Assembly: GCA_001803045.1 (NCBI GenBank)
Contig: MHAR01000095.1
Coordinates: forward strand, 1-52,086
From: Ignavibacteria bacterium RIFOXYB12_FULL_35_14
Lineage (GTDB): Bacteria; Bacteroidota; Ignavibacteria; Ignavibacteriales; Ignavibacteriaceae
DNA length: 52,086 bases
Direction: 5' to 3'
The number at the start of each line of letters is the position of its first letter. The first letter of the stretch is position 1. A program made the position numbers and the translations under genes. Below are positions 24,312 to 32,643 of the stretch, piece after piece. The notes beneath the pieces were generated by a model. It had not been told where the DNA came from, made no database searches, and saw only the letters and a list, made by a program, of their open reading frames with translations.

Positions 24312-25276
24312 TGAGAAATATTATTTTGTTAAGCATTATATGCCTTCTCAGTTTCACTTCTAATTTATTATCTCAAAGTTTAGATGAGCTTGAACTACGC
24401 TATGATAATTTGAGAAGCGTTGTCGAGAAAGATAATCTGATTTTAGATTCTCTCAAGAATATTCTCGAAAACAGGGCAAAACAAATTGAGAATGAGAAAC
24501 AAAAGCCAAATCCGGATAATGAAAAAGTTATAAAGCTAATGGCTGGTTCGGTTTCTCTTTCTAATACCATTGATGATCATCAGGAAGAGCTTGAAACCGA
24601 TACAAAAAATCTTAAGCAGTTAAGTGAAATGCTGGAGGTCAAATATTCTGCTAAGATTGATTCGCTTAAGCTTCTTAAAAAATCCGGCAAGGAAAATTTT
24701 GATAAGCTGGACGGTGAAATATTACTGTATACTGAAAAAAGATTATTGATCTCACCTCAAGTTGACATGCTTTCATTTAATCCTCAAAAGATTTTAGAGG
24801 TCGATTTGAAAAAAGCAAAAACTATTGAAGAAAAATTATTGTTAAAAGAGTACTTGTCTAATGCGCTGGCTGAAGTAAATCTATTGTTATCCGATGTAAC
24901 AAAACAATCTGAAGAAATAAGTGAAGCTTTAACTCTCCAGAGAAAAACGTCCAAATTTTTAACGGAAACAGAATTTGATCGTAATGTCGGAATCGACCGA
25001 ATTTCAAGATCATCTACACAAAGAACGAGTTTAGAAATTTTATTGAGCGGCAAGGATAATTTGACAATTGCAGACCAAATAAATTCTTATACGCTTCTTT
25101 TAGATCAGTTAAATATTTTTGATAAATCTGGGGGTGTTAAAACAAACAAGTTCAATCATAAACCTGGCACAACAAACTTAAGCTTGAAAGACTATTCAGA
25201 ACTACTGAAAGAAATCCGCCAAAGACTAAATGATTACAAGCTGATCCTTGCAAATAGAATAGAACAATCTAGATGA
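24308..25276 (+). CDS. Exported coiled-coil protein, unknown function
   Basis: A 322-residue protein with a signal peptide ending NLLSQ. Long heptad-rich helices cover most of residues 25-320, with leucine and charged residues in coiled-coil spacing. No catalytic motif is seen. Its start overlaps the NtrC gene stop by 4 nt, and its stop overlaps the barrel gene start by 4 nt. It is therefore tightly coupled to both. It probably sits in the periplasm and may link the barrel protein to the inner membrane; this is inference. Confidence 0.75.
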   Translation: MMRNIILLSIICLLSFTSNLLSQSLDELELRYDNLRSVVEKDNLILDSLKNILENRAKQIENEKQKPNPDNEKVIKLMAGSVSLSNTIDDHQEELETDTKNLKQLSEMLEVKYSAKIDSLKLLKKSGKENFDKLDGEILLYTEKRLLISPQVDMLSFNPQKILEVDLKKAKTIEEKLLLKEYLSNALAEVNLLLSDVTKQSEEISEALTLQRKTSKFLTETEFDRNVGIDRISRSSTQRTSLEILLSGKDNLTIADQINSYTLLLDQLNIFDKSGGVKTNKFNHKPGTTNLSLKDYSELLKEIRQRLNDYKLILANRIEQSR

Positions 25277-26307
25277 GGATTTCTGCTGCCTATTTTCTGC
25301 TCGGGCTTATTTTCACATCCATTCCGTCGTCATTCAGTATTGCCCAGATAAGCTGGAACATAAACACTGAGGGCGGCTTCTTTAATTTGAATAATGATGG
25401 CTCTTCAAAACTGCACGACTTACTTTTTCGAATTGATGGTAACTTAAATTATTTCTATTCGGACAACGGTGTTTCGGCTTCTGCTAAATTTAAAGTAAGA
25501 CCTGAGTTTTACGGATTTAACAACAACTTTAAATCGTTAAAATTCAAAGCTTCCGGTGGTTATTACAAAAAGGAGGAAAACATTAATTGGGGAATAAATC
25601 TAACCGGGCAAAAAGATTTTTATCAAAATAACATTACTGATTTTAACTACAGCGTTTTTTTGCTTGCCGTAAATTCCGATTGGTATGAGCTTTTAGAATG
25701 CCCAATATCGGTACAGCTAGGATATGCTTATCAAACAGCGAGTGAAAAAATCGAACAAAACTTAGACCTTCTATTTTTAGACATAGAGATTTTTAAGACG
25801 CTTTTTCCAAATAACCATTCGGGATTAGGATTTTATATTGAATGGTTTACAATCGATAACAAGTACTTAAGCAAATTCACAAACGCTGCAAGCAAAAATA
25901 ATGGTATGCGATTCGGCCCACAGATTAGTTTTAATTATCTTGAAAGCATACTGCTAAACCTGGAATACCGGTTTTTACTTCATTCATCTGAGGTAACTGA
26001 ATATCCATCTTACGAACATTGGATAAGACTTGTTGCCGGAACAATTATTTCGGAAAGATGGTCAATTTTTCTGCTTGCCGATTATTACAATCGCCGATTT
26101 ACACTTAAAGAAGATCACTCAGTTGAAACATTTCTCATTTACAATCCGCTTGATAATGAAAACAAGATCAACATTAAGCTTGCCTACGAGATAAATGACA
26201 GCTTTGAGCTATACTTAAAAGCAGGTTATTTCGAGGAGAATTTTTTCGATTTGCGTTTTAATTTTGACGGTTGGAATATGCTGTTGGGATTCGAGATTCG
26301 AGATTAA
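25273..26307 (+). CDS. Outer-membrane beta-barrel protein, unknown function
   Basis: A 344-residue protein with a signal peptide ending SIAQ. It has repeated amphipathic strands with aromatic girdles (NWGINLTGQKDFYQ, YRFLLHSSEV) and a final strand MLLGFEIRD. The start overlaps the coiled-coil gene by 4 nt and ends the four-gene run. It finishes only 3 bp before the stop codon of the convergent PAS kinase, with no terminator between. The family is not recognised. Confidence 0.75.
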   Translation: MRISAAYFLLGLIFTSIPSSFSIAQISWNINTEGGFFNLNNDGSSKLHDLLFRIDGNLNYFYSDNGVSASAKFKVRPEFYGFNNNFKSLKFKASGGYYKKEENINWGINLTGQKDFYQNNITDFNYSVFLLAVNSDWYELLECPISVQLGYAYQTASEKIEQNLDLLFLDIEIFKTLFPNNHSGLGFYIEWFTIDNKYLSKFTNAASKNNGMRFGPQISFNYLESILLNLEYRFLLHSSEVTEYPSYEHWIRLVAGTIISERWSIFLLADYYNRRFTLKEDHSVETFLIYNPLDNENKINIKLAYEINDSFELYLKAGYFEENFFDLRFNFDGWNMLLGFEIRD

Positions 26308-26310
26308 ACT

Positions 26311-27960
26311 TTAACTATCGTTTTTGGGTAAAGAGAAAATGAATTTTGTTCCTTTTCCCAACTCACTTTCAACCCAGATCTTACCGCCATTTTTTTCAAC
26401 AAGTTCTTTGCATAAAACAAGCCCTAAACCAGTTCCACGTTCCTTATTTGTTCCCGGTGTAGTGTAGTTAACATCAATTCTGAAAAGTTTACTGATGTTT
26501 TCTTGGCTTAATCCAATTCCTGAATCTTGTATGGCAATGTTCACAAATTTTTCATTTGCAATAGCAGTAAGATAAACGTTGCCGCCTTCTTTGGTGAACT
26601 TTATTCCGTTTGAAACCAGGTTCCGCATTATTGTGTTGAACATATTTTTATCTACAACCACATATAAGGCAGCATCAACATTTTTTTCAATCTTTATCTT
26701 TTTATTTATAGCATTTTGGTTGAAAAGACTAATGATATCGTTAAATAAAGCTGTCACATTTACTCTGGATGGGTGAAAAGTAAAATTTCCTGTTTGGATT
26801 CGTGACCACTCAAGAAGATTTTCAAGTAACGCGTTCAGATTTATGGCAGCTTGATTTGAATGACCAATAAATTCTTTTATTTCTTCAGTTTGAAGAGTAT
26901 CGAACTCATCTACAAGTATTTCTGTAAAGCCAAGCAGTCCGGAAAGTGGACTCTTAAGATCATGTGCTATAATTGAAAAAAATTTATCTTTGCTTGCATT
27001 CAGAGTTTTTAATTCTTCGTTATATTTTTTCACGGTTTCTTCAACAACCTTTTGATCGTTGATATCTGTACATGAACCAATATAACCAGCAAATCGTCCA
27101 TCTGATTGGAACCTTGGCACACCCTTATTTACTAACCATCTATACTCACCGTTTTTCGATTTTAACCGGTATTCAATCTCAAACGGCTTGCGATCATCAC
27201 ATGAGGATTTATATACACTCATAAATTTTTCTAAATCATCGGGGTGTATCCCTTCAATCCAGTTTAATCCAATTTCTTGGCTTAATTTCCGTCCGGTGAA
27301 TTGTTCCCAGAACCTATTCACAAAAGTAAAAAGAGCTTCATGATCTGAAATCCACATTAGAACAGGTGTTGTATCTGCTATGTCTTTAAAACGTTCTTCA
27401 CTCTCTTTAAGTGCATCTTGAGCTACTTTCAGCATAGTAATGTCGATCAATGTAGTTATGCAGGAAGCACCATGACCAGCATTTATATTTGATGGAATAC
27501 TTTCTAGAAGTGCGTAAAATAAACTTTTATCTTTTCTCTCCACTTTTACTTCACATGAATGTCTTGTATTGTATTCGAATACGTTATTAAGATGCATGTT
27601 AAATTGTAAGCAGTATTCGGGAATAATAAAATCAACGAAAGATTTATTTAGAAGTTGTTCTTTACTTGCACAAAGCTGTTCTGAACCTGTATGATTCAAA
27701 CTAAGTATGATACCATTCCTATCGAAGGTAAAGTATCCTGCAGGAGAATGCTCATAAATTTTATCATTCTTTACCTGCAAACTTTCAATTTTCTGTTTTA
27801 AGAAAAACAACTCTCTGTTCTTTTCCTCTAATTCTCTTTGTTTAAGAGATAATTCTTTTTGCAATACTTGAACGTCGCTCTTCATAATATCATCGTGTTC
27901 AAGATTGCACTCCTGCTTTTTATTTATGTTGTTTTCCAAATTATCAGATTTTGAATTCAT
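26311..27960 (-). CDS. Cytoplasmic PAS-domain histidine kinase
   Basis: About 549 residues from ATG 27960, preceded by GGTGG; an upstream start at 27999 would add 13. The order is: an N-terminal coiled coil (about 20-70), a PAS domain (about 72-180), a second PAS plus PAC (about 190-310), HisKA with H in FSIIAHDLKSPLSG, and HATPase with NLVSNGIKFT, DSGIGLS and RGTGLGLVL. No membrane helices are seen. It has no adjacent response regulator. The PAS domains may sense a ligand or redox state; no cofactor residues are evident. Confidence 0.9.
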   Translation of the reverse strand: MNSKSDNLENNINKKQECNLEHDDIMKSDVQVLQKELSLKQRELEEKNRELFFLKQKIESLQVKNDKIYEHSPAGYFTFDRNGIILSLNHTGSEQLCASKEQLLNKSFVDFIIPEYCLQFNMHLNNVFEYNTRHSCEVKVERKDKSLFYALLESIPSNINAGHGASCITTLIDITMLKVAQDALKESEERFKDIADTTPVLMWISDHEALFTFVNRFWEQFTGRKLSQEIGLNWIEGIHPDDLEKFMSVYKSSCDDRKPFEIEYRLKSKNGEYRWLVNKGVPRFQSDGRFAGYIGSCTDINDQKVVEETVKKYNEELKTLNASKDKFFSIIAHDLKSPLSGLLGFTEILVDEFDTLQTEEIKEFIGHSNQAAINLNALLENLLEWSRIQTGNFTFHPSRVNVTALFNDIISLFNQNAINKKIKIEKNVDAALYVVVDKNMFNTIMRNLVSNGIKFTKEGGNVYLTAIANEKFVNIAIQDSGIGLSQENISKLFRIDVNYTTPGTNKERGTGLGLVLCKELVEKNGGKIWVESELGKGTKFIFSLPKNDS

Positions 27961-28322
27961 TATGCCACCAAGTTTTAATGAAGATGAACTTGATATCAAT
28001 TTTACTTGAATTGTTCTAAATCATTAAAAAATCAGAGTTTTTTACCGCTAATATTTTCGTAATATTCCATTAGTAATGAAATCAATTTCGTGCCAACCAA
28101 CTTAACTAAAATGTATCACATAGAATCAATGTAGTGAACAAGAATAGAAAGTATTACTTCCAGTTAAAGTAAGTTTTACAAAAAATTACCTATTGGTAAA
28201 TAATCCATATTATTCCGATCTATAAAATCTTTGGTGTCCATTTTGAAACAATTGCAGTATTGTAGAATCAAGTGAGTTAATTGTTTTCTCCAAAATTCTA
28301 TATTTTCAATAAAATTTTAAGA
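27961..28322. other. AT-rich gap
   Basis: No gene, repeat or hairpin of note is seen in these 360 bp upstream of the PAS kinase. Confidence 0.5.
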
Positions 28323-28910
28323 ATGAGAAAAAGAATAAAGCCGGAATCCGTTGCGATTTTATTTCTTTCGGGATTTTCTTCTTAGGTGGGTCTGAAGATT
28401 CTATTTCAAATTCTCCCGCTCACAATTCCGCTAAGAGTATTAATTGGATTGCATTGCGTATTGGCAATAAATTACAAATAGACAATTCTTTCGCAGTCAA
28501 TAAAATTATTTATGGAGAGCTAAACAGCTCATTAACAATTGACGAAGAATTCAAAAAAGGAGAATATGATTCTCTATCTGTTAAGGCGACTACCAAATTT
28601 CCTGATGGAGCTTTACAGGGTAAGATCAATATTTCCATGACAAATAACTTAAACCGATGTTTAACTACGTTTGCACCATCTATGACTTTTGATAAGGAAG
28701 CAATATTCAAAATAACGTATTAAGGTAAGGATGTCACAGAGATAACTAATCAAGTCTAAGCTTCGCATATATAGCTAATTGTGGATTGGCTCAATATGCA
28801 GCTTACGATAAAGTAGAATTAGTTCTTCAACTGGCACTTTGAGTGTTACAAATGTAAAAATTCCTTATTTCTCAAGGTATGGTTTTGTAAATAAAATTCG
28901 AACGAATTAA
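28323..28910 (+). pseudogene. Decayed gene for a secreted FSRYGF-type protein
   Basis: ATG at 28323 starts a signal-like MRKRIKPESVAILFLSGF, then hits TAG. The +2 frame continues with SISNSPAHNSAKSINWIAL and TIDEEFKKGEYDS, and NISMT and FAPSMTFDKEAIFKITY to TAA 28721. Beyond it, other frames give GKDVTEITNQV, ANCGLAQYAAYDKVELVL and GTLSVTNVKIPYFSRYGFVNK, ending at TAA 28908. This order (INWIAL, SLTIDEEF, SPSMTF, LSV, PHFSRYGF) matches exported proteins of unknown function I recall from related genomes. Several frameshifts and stops have destroyed it. Confidence 0.65.
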
Positions 28911-29267
28911 AAAATCAATTAACAAGAGTAGAATAATAATATTGAATAATTATCATTTTTATAATGACGAGCATTCGTGCCGTTTTTTATTTTGATCAAG
29001 TTGACCGCCTATTAAAAGAGAATTAATATATGTCACGATCTGTTAGCAAACGGACACGAATAAATACTAATGTGAGTTTAATATTTTCTATAATGATTCG
29101 GGAAAATTAGTGTAATTATCCCAGAGGGATGACTATGTCAGTAGCAAAATAATTTTTAACGGTCATCTTGAGTTATTTTAAATAGTTTTTGTTGAATATC
29201 ATTTTTAAGATAAATTTAAACAGCGTATTCTATTTATTATGTTTTACTAAACAAGATTAGTTACCTA
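28911..29267. other. Non-coding gap with a short palindromic motif
   Basis: A 357-bp AT-rich gap. ATCCCAGAGGGAT at 29118-29130 is a 5-bp stem followed by gactatgtcagtag. It resembles short repeat remnants seen between genes in related phyla. No gene is visible. Confidence 0.4.
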
Positions 29268-29936
29268 ATGTCGCACATTTATAAACATATCATCTGGGAT
29301 TGGAACGGCACTCTCTTTAATGATGTTGAATTGTGTGTTGATGTTTTAAATGGACTTCTTGTTCGGAGAAACTTACCAGTATTTTCCATTGATGCTTACA
29401 GAGATATTTTCACCTTTCCCGTGAGGGATTATTACGCTAAAGCCGGGCTTGATCTTGAAAAATATTCATTCGAACAGCTCGGGAAAGAATGGATGGATGA
29501 ATATGAAAGTAGAAGACTAGAGGGTAGGCTATTCGCTAAAGCTGAGGAAGTTCTGCAAATAACTAATTCTAATGGAATAGAACAATCAATTCTTTCGGCG
29601 TATAAACAGGATACTCTTACGGAATTGGTAAATCATTTTAATCTTCATCATTACTTTACACATTTAATTGGACTGGATCATATTTACGCTACAAGCAAAC
29701 TTGATCTTGGCAAAGACCTTATGAAAAAGCTAAGCCATCTTAACAGCAGCGTGCTTTTGATTGGTGATACCGTTCATGATTTTGAAGTGGCTCGGGCCAT
29801 GAATGCAGGCTGTATTCTTATTGCCGATGGTCATCAAAGTAAAGAAAAACTTGTTGGCTACGGAGTTGATGTTTATGATAATCTTAAACACGTTATCAAA
29901 AATGCGATCATTTCTCCAAATGGATTCGTTATTTAA
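29268..29936 (+). CDS. HAD-superfamily hydrolase (phosphoglycolate phosphatase-like)
   Basis: A 222-residue HAD phosphatase. Motif I is WDWNGT: the nucleophile D11 is present, but the usual second Asp is N13. Motif II Ser is in ILSAYK, a Lys lies near KLDLGKD, and motif III is LIGDTVHDFEVARAMNAG. A helical cap of subfamily IA type lies between motifs I and II. DWNGT variants are known in this group. It probably acts on a small phosphate ester; the substrate is unknown. It is 25 bp before the DUF1684 gene. Confidence 0.85.
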   Translation: MSHIYKHIIWDWNGTLFNDVELCVDVLNGLLVRRNLPVFSIDAYRDIFTFPVRDYYAKAGLDLEKYSFEQLGKEWMDEYESRRLEGRLFAKAEEVLQITNSNGIEQSILSAYKQDTLTELVNHFNLHHYFTHLIGLDHIYATSKLDLGKDLMKKLSHLNSSVLLIGDTVHDFEVARAMNAGCILIADGHQSKEKLVGYGVDVYDNLKHVIKNAIISPNGFVI

Positions 29937-29961
29937 TTTTTAATCACAGAGAGGAACCCGA

Positions 29962-30888
29962 ATGTTAATAAAGCAAAAAGAATTCGTATCAAAGACACTC
30001 ATAGTGCTCTCTGTTTTTCTCGCATTCATAAGTACAAGCTGTAAAGAAAACTTAATGCAGAATACCGATCCTGCATACTTAAATGAAATTGAGCAATGGC
30101 ATGCTAAGCGAATTGAAAATCTGAAGAAAGAAAACAGTTGGCTTAACCTTGTCGGACTTTTTTGGCTCAAGCCGGGTGTAAATAAATTCGGCAGTGCAGA
30201 GGGCAATGATATTGTTTTTCCGGAAAAAGCACCGGATTATATCGGTACATTCACTTTGAAGGATTCGGTTGTTACAATTAAGGTATTACCGGGTGTTAAA
30301 GTATTTTTCAATAATCTCGAAGTCAGAGAAATGGTGATGCAAAATGATTTAACCGGAAACCAAACAACATTAAGTCATGATTCATTTAAATGGTTCATCA
30401 TTAAGAGGGGAGACAGATATGGCGTTCGCTTACGTGATTTAGATGCTCCTCTGCTAAAAGAGTTTAAGGGAATTGAAAGATTTCCGGTTAATAAAGATTG
30501 GCAAATTGAAGCAGCATTTGTTTCCTACAATCCACCCAAGAAAATTATGGTTCCTAATATTTTAGGTGATTCGGATGAAGAAGTAGTTACCGGGAAATTA
30601 GTTTTTAAGATAGAAAACAAAGAATTTAGATTAGACCCAATCGATAGTGGAGATAGGCTGTTTCTAATTTTTGGTGATGAAACAAACGGTGAATCGACTT
30701 ATGGTGCTGGAAGATTTCTTTATACTGATAAACAGGATTCAACTGGTAAAGTGATAATTGATTTCAACAAAGCATATAATCCACCGTGTGTATTCACTAA
30801 GTATGCAACATGTCCTTTACCACCGGAGCAAAACCGGCTGGAAATAAAAATAACTGCAGGCGAAAAATTGTTTGGTAAAGGTCGTTAA
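29962..30888 (+). CDS. DUF1684 lipoprotein-like protein
   Basis: A 308-residue exported protein; the signal peptide ends STSC at residue 27, a plausible lipobox. The N-terminal WHAKRIENLKKENSWLNLVGLFWLKPG and the C-terminal DFNKAYNPPCVFTKYATCPLPP are hallmarks of DUF1684. This conserved family of unknown function has an invariant NPPC...CPLPP segment. A GAGAGG ribosome site is upstream. Co-transcription with the HAD gene is likely. Confidence 0.85.
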   Translation: MLIKQKEFVSKTLIVLSVFLAFISTSCKENLMQNTDPAYLNEIEQWHAKRIENLKKENSWLNLVGLFWLKPGVNKFGSAEGNDIVFPEKAPDYIGTFTLKDSVVTIKVLPGVKVFFNNLEVREMVMQNDLTGNQTTLSHDSFKWFIIKRGDRYGVRLRDLDAPLLKEFKGIERFPVNKDWQIEAAFVSYNPPKKIMVPNILGDSDEEVVTGKLVFKIENKEFRLDPIDSGDRLFLIFGDETNGESTYGAGRFLYTDKQDSTGKVIIDFNKAYNPPCVFTKYATCPLPPEQNRLEIKITAGEKLFGKGR

Positions 30889-30963
30889 TAAATTTCACCA
30901 AAGCATTTCCTTTTGGACTGCCATTGTACAAAACTATTTTCGCAGGAGTGAAAAATTAGCCTG

Positions 30964-30977
30964 TCCGCTTTAGCGGA
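30964..30977. repeat. Small palindrome
   Basis: TCCGCTTTAGCGGA is perfectly symmetric. It lies at the 3' end of the msrA remnant and 76 nt after the DUF1684 stop. There is no T-run, so its role as a terminator is unclear. Confidence 0.4.
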
Positions 30978-31752
30978 GATCGGCGTTCGATTTGTCTTTA
31001 AATACTTTCTCAAACCTCTCAATTTTCGGAGTAAATACCAATGAACAGTATCCTTGATTTTGGTTCTGTTGATAGTAATCTTGATGATACTTTTCTGCAG
31101 CATAAAAATTCTTCAGTGGACAGATTTCGGTTACCATTGGATTTTTCCAAATTATCGCTGTGTTCAAATACAACTTATAACGCACGTTACACAAGATAAT
31201 GATGAAAATCCCCGTTCCTTTGATTTTTAGTACGATGCGTTAGGAACTGGGTTTGTATTCTCCACTTTTGCGCAAGGTGAGTTATAGCTCTCAACCGTTT
31301 TCTTTTGAATATTCATTGTAAAATATTATAGAACGATATTGAGTTTTAACATCTTCTCTTTGTCAGTCAACGTTGAAGAATCATAAGTCTTCCAAAAGAC
31401 TTTAAACAATTCATCATAAGAAGTAACCAAAGGATCAAACCAAACTTGAATAACCTCAGCAGCTTCCATAGTTCCCGAGCAAACATCTTCATTAGTGGGA
31501 TTCTTAACCTTTCCGCCTCTGTAACCTGAGCTAACCAACGTTATGCATTTAACTTGCCTAAAAATTGCTTCAGTACACCGGAAACATCCTGAACCAAATG
31601 CAGTAGTTTAAAGTTTAGCATCATCAATTAGGCTCATAGTATCCATTATTATTTTTTTTAATTTTGTGGAGTAGATTCCTGGCAGCCATTAACAGCGAAA
31701 AGTGACACGAAAATAAATAAAGAAACTTTTAAATTGGTTAAATAACGTAAAT
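30970..31752 (-). pseudogene. msrA: Decayed methionine sulfoxide reductase A (msrA)
   Basis: MsrA reduces methionine-S-sulfoxide. On the minus strand the pieces come in the correct order but different frames: a lipoprotein signal (LFIFVSLFAVNGCQESTPQN) near 31734-31670; TTAFGSGCFRCTEAIFRQVK; SSGYRGGKVKNPTNEDVCSG with WFDPLVTSYDELFKVFWKTYDSSTLT (31538-31330); QYRSIIFYNEYSKENG; and IIWKNPMVTEICPLKNFYAA with QNQGYCSLVFTPKIERFEKVF (to 30970). The active-site GCFWC has become GCFRC. There are at least three frame changes, several stops and about 100 bp of unrelated sequence around 31195-31290. It cannot make a working enzyme. Confidence 0.85.
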
Positions 31753-31951
31753 GTTTTTAATACATTTATTAAATAATATAATTTGGAAAAAATTCTTAAA
31801 CTTATTAAAAGATTCAAAAATTTGTTTTAAATGGTATTTAGCTGCAGAACACCCTTAAATTCATAAGGTAAGTTTCGGGATATTTTTCACTATTTTTTAT
31901 TGGTGAATTAAGTGAAATCTTTTGATCAACTAACGATTTAAGATTTTAATT

Positions 31952-32641
31952 ATGCTAAAAATCATTTTCACAACAATTACTTGCCTGTGTATTTTCTTTT
32001 CTGGTAATGATCCATATTTGCTAAAACGTCAAGGTATGGTAAAAACTCAAATAGAAAATCGGGGAATTGATCATGAAGAAACGCTTAAAGCAATGCTTAA
32101 AGTTGAAAGACATCTATTCGTTCCCGAAAAATTTAAAGATGATGCATACAACGATAATCCACTGCCAATAGGATTTGGACAAACAATCTCTCAGCCATAC
32201 ATTGTTGCTTATATGACTGCCGCAATTAATCCTAAAACCAATCATAAGGTGCTCGAAATCGGAACAGGTTCAGGTTATCAAGCAGCGGTTCTTGCGGAAA
32301 TTGTAAAAGAGGTTTATACAATTGAAATAGTTGAAGAATTATTTTCTTCAGCAAAGAAAAGAATAGAAAGTTTGAGATATAAAAATATTAAGTTGAAGTA
32401 TGCCGATGGTTATTACGGATGGAAGGAATCTGCGCCCTTCGATGCAATTGTTGTAACAGCTGCCGCAGAACATATTCCGCCGCCACTTTTAGAGCAGCTT
32501 AAAGATGGTGGTAAAATGATCATTCCAATTGGCACACCGTTCTTAAATCAAAACCTGGTTTTAGTTGAGAAAAGCGGTAAAGATTTTAAAACAAAAAGTT
32601 TACTTCCGGTTAGGTTTGTTCCTTTCACAAGGAAAAAATAA
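31952..32641 (+). CDS. pcm: Protein-L-isoaspartate O-methyltransferase, exported form
   Basis: A 229-residue SAM-dependent methyltransferase that repairs isoaspartyl damage in proteins. Visible are VERHLFVP, the PIGFGQTISQPYIVAYMT substrate segment, and the SAM motif VLEIGTGSGYQAAVLAE. The N-terminus MLKIIFTTITCLCIFFSG looks like a signal peptide, so this may act outside the cytoplasm, as some Pcm proteins do. It is 2 bp before the next gene, so the two are an operon. Confidence 0.9.
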   Translation: MLKIIFTTITCLCIFFSGNDPYLLKRQGMVKTQIENRGIDHEETLKAMLKVERHLFVPEKFKDDAYNDNPLPIGFGQTISQPYIVAYMTAAINPKTNHKVLEIGTGSGYQAAVLAEIVKEVYTIEIVEELFSSAKKRIESLRYKNIKLKYADGYYGWKESAPFDAIVVTAAAEHIPPPLLEQLKDGGKMIIPIGTPFLNQNLVLVEKSGKDFKTKSLLPVRFVPFTRKK

Positions 32642-32643
32642 TT

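Noticed and set aside
31178-31242. TAACGC and GCGTTA inverted repeat inside the msrA remnant, reminiscent of an integron attC site
   Set aside because: The ends do not fit the RYYYAAC and GTTRRRY core sites, there is one copy only and no integron integrase is present.
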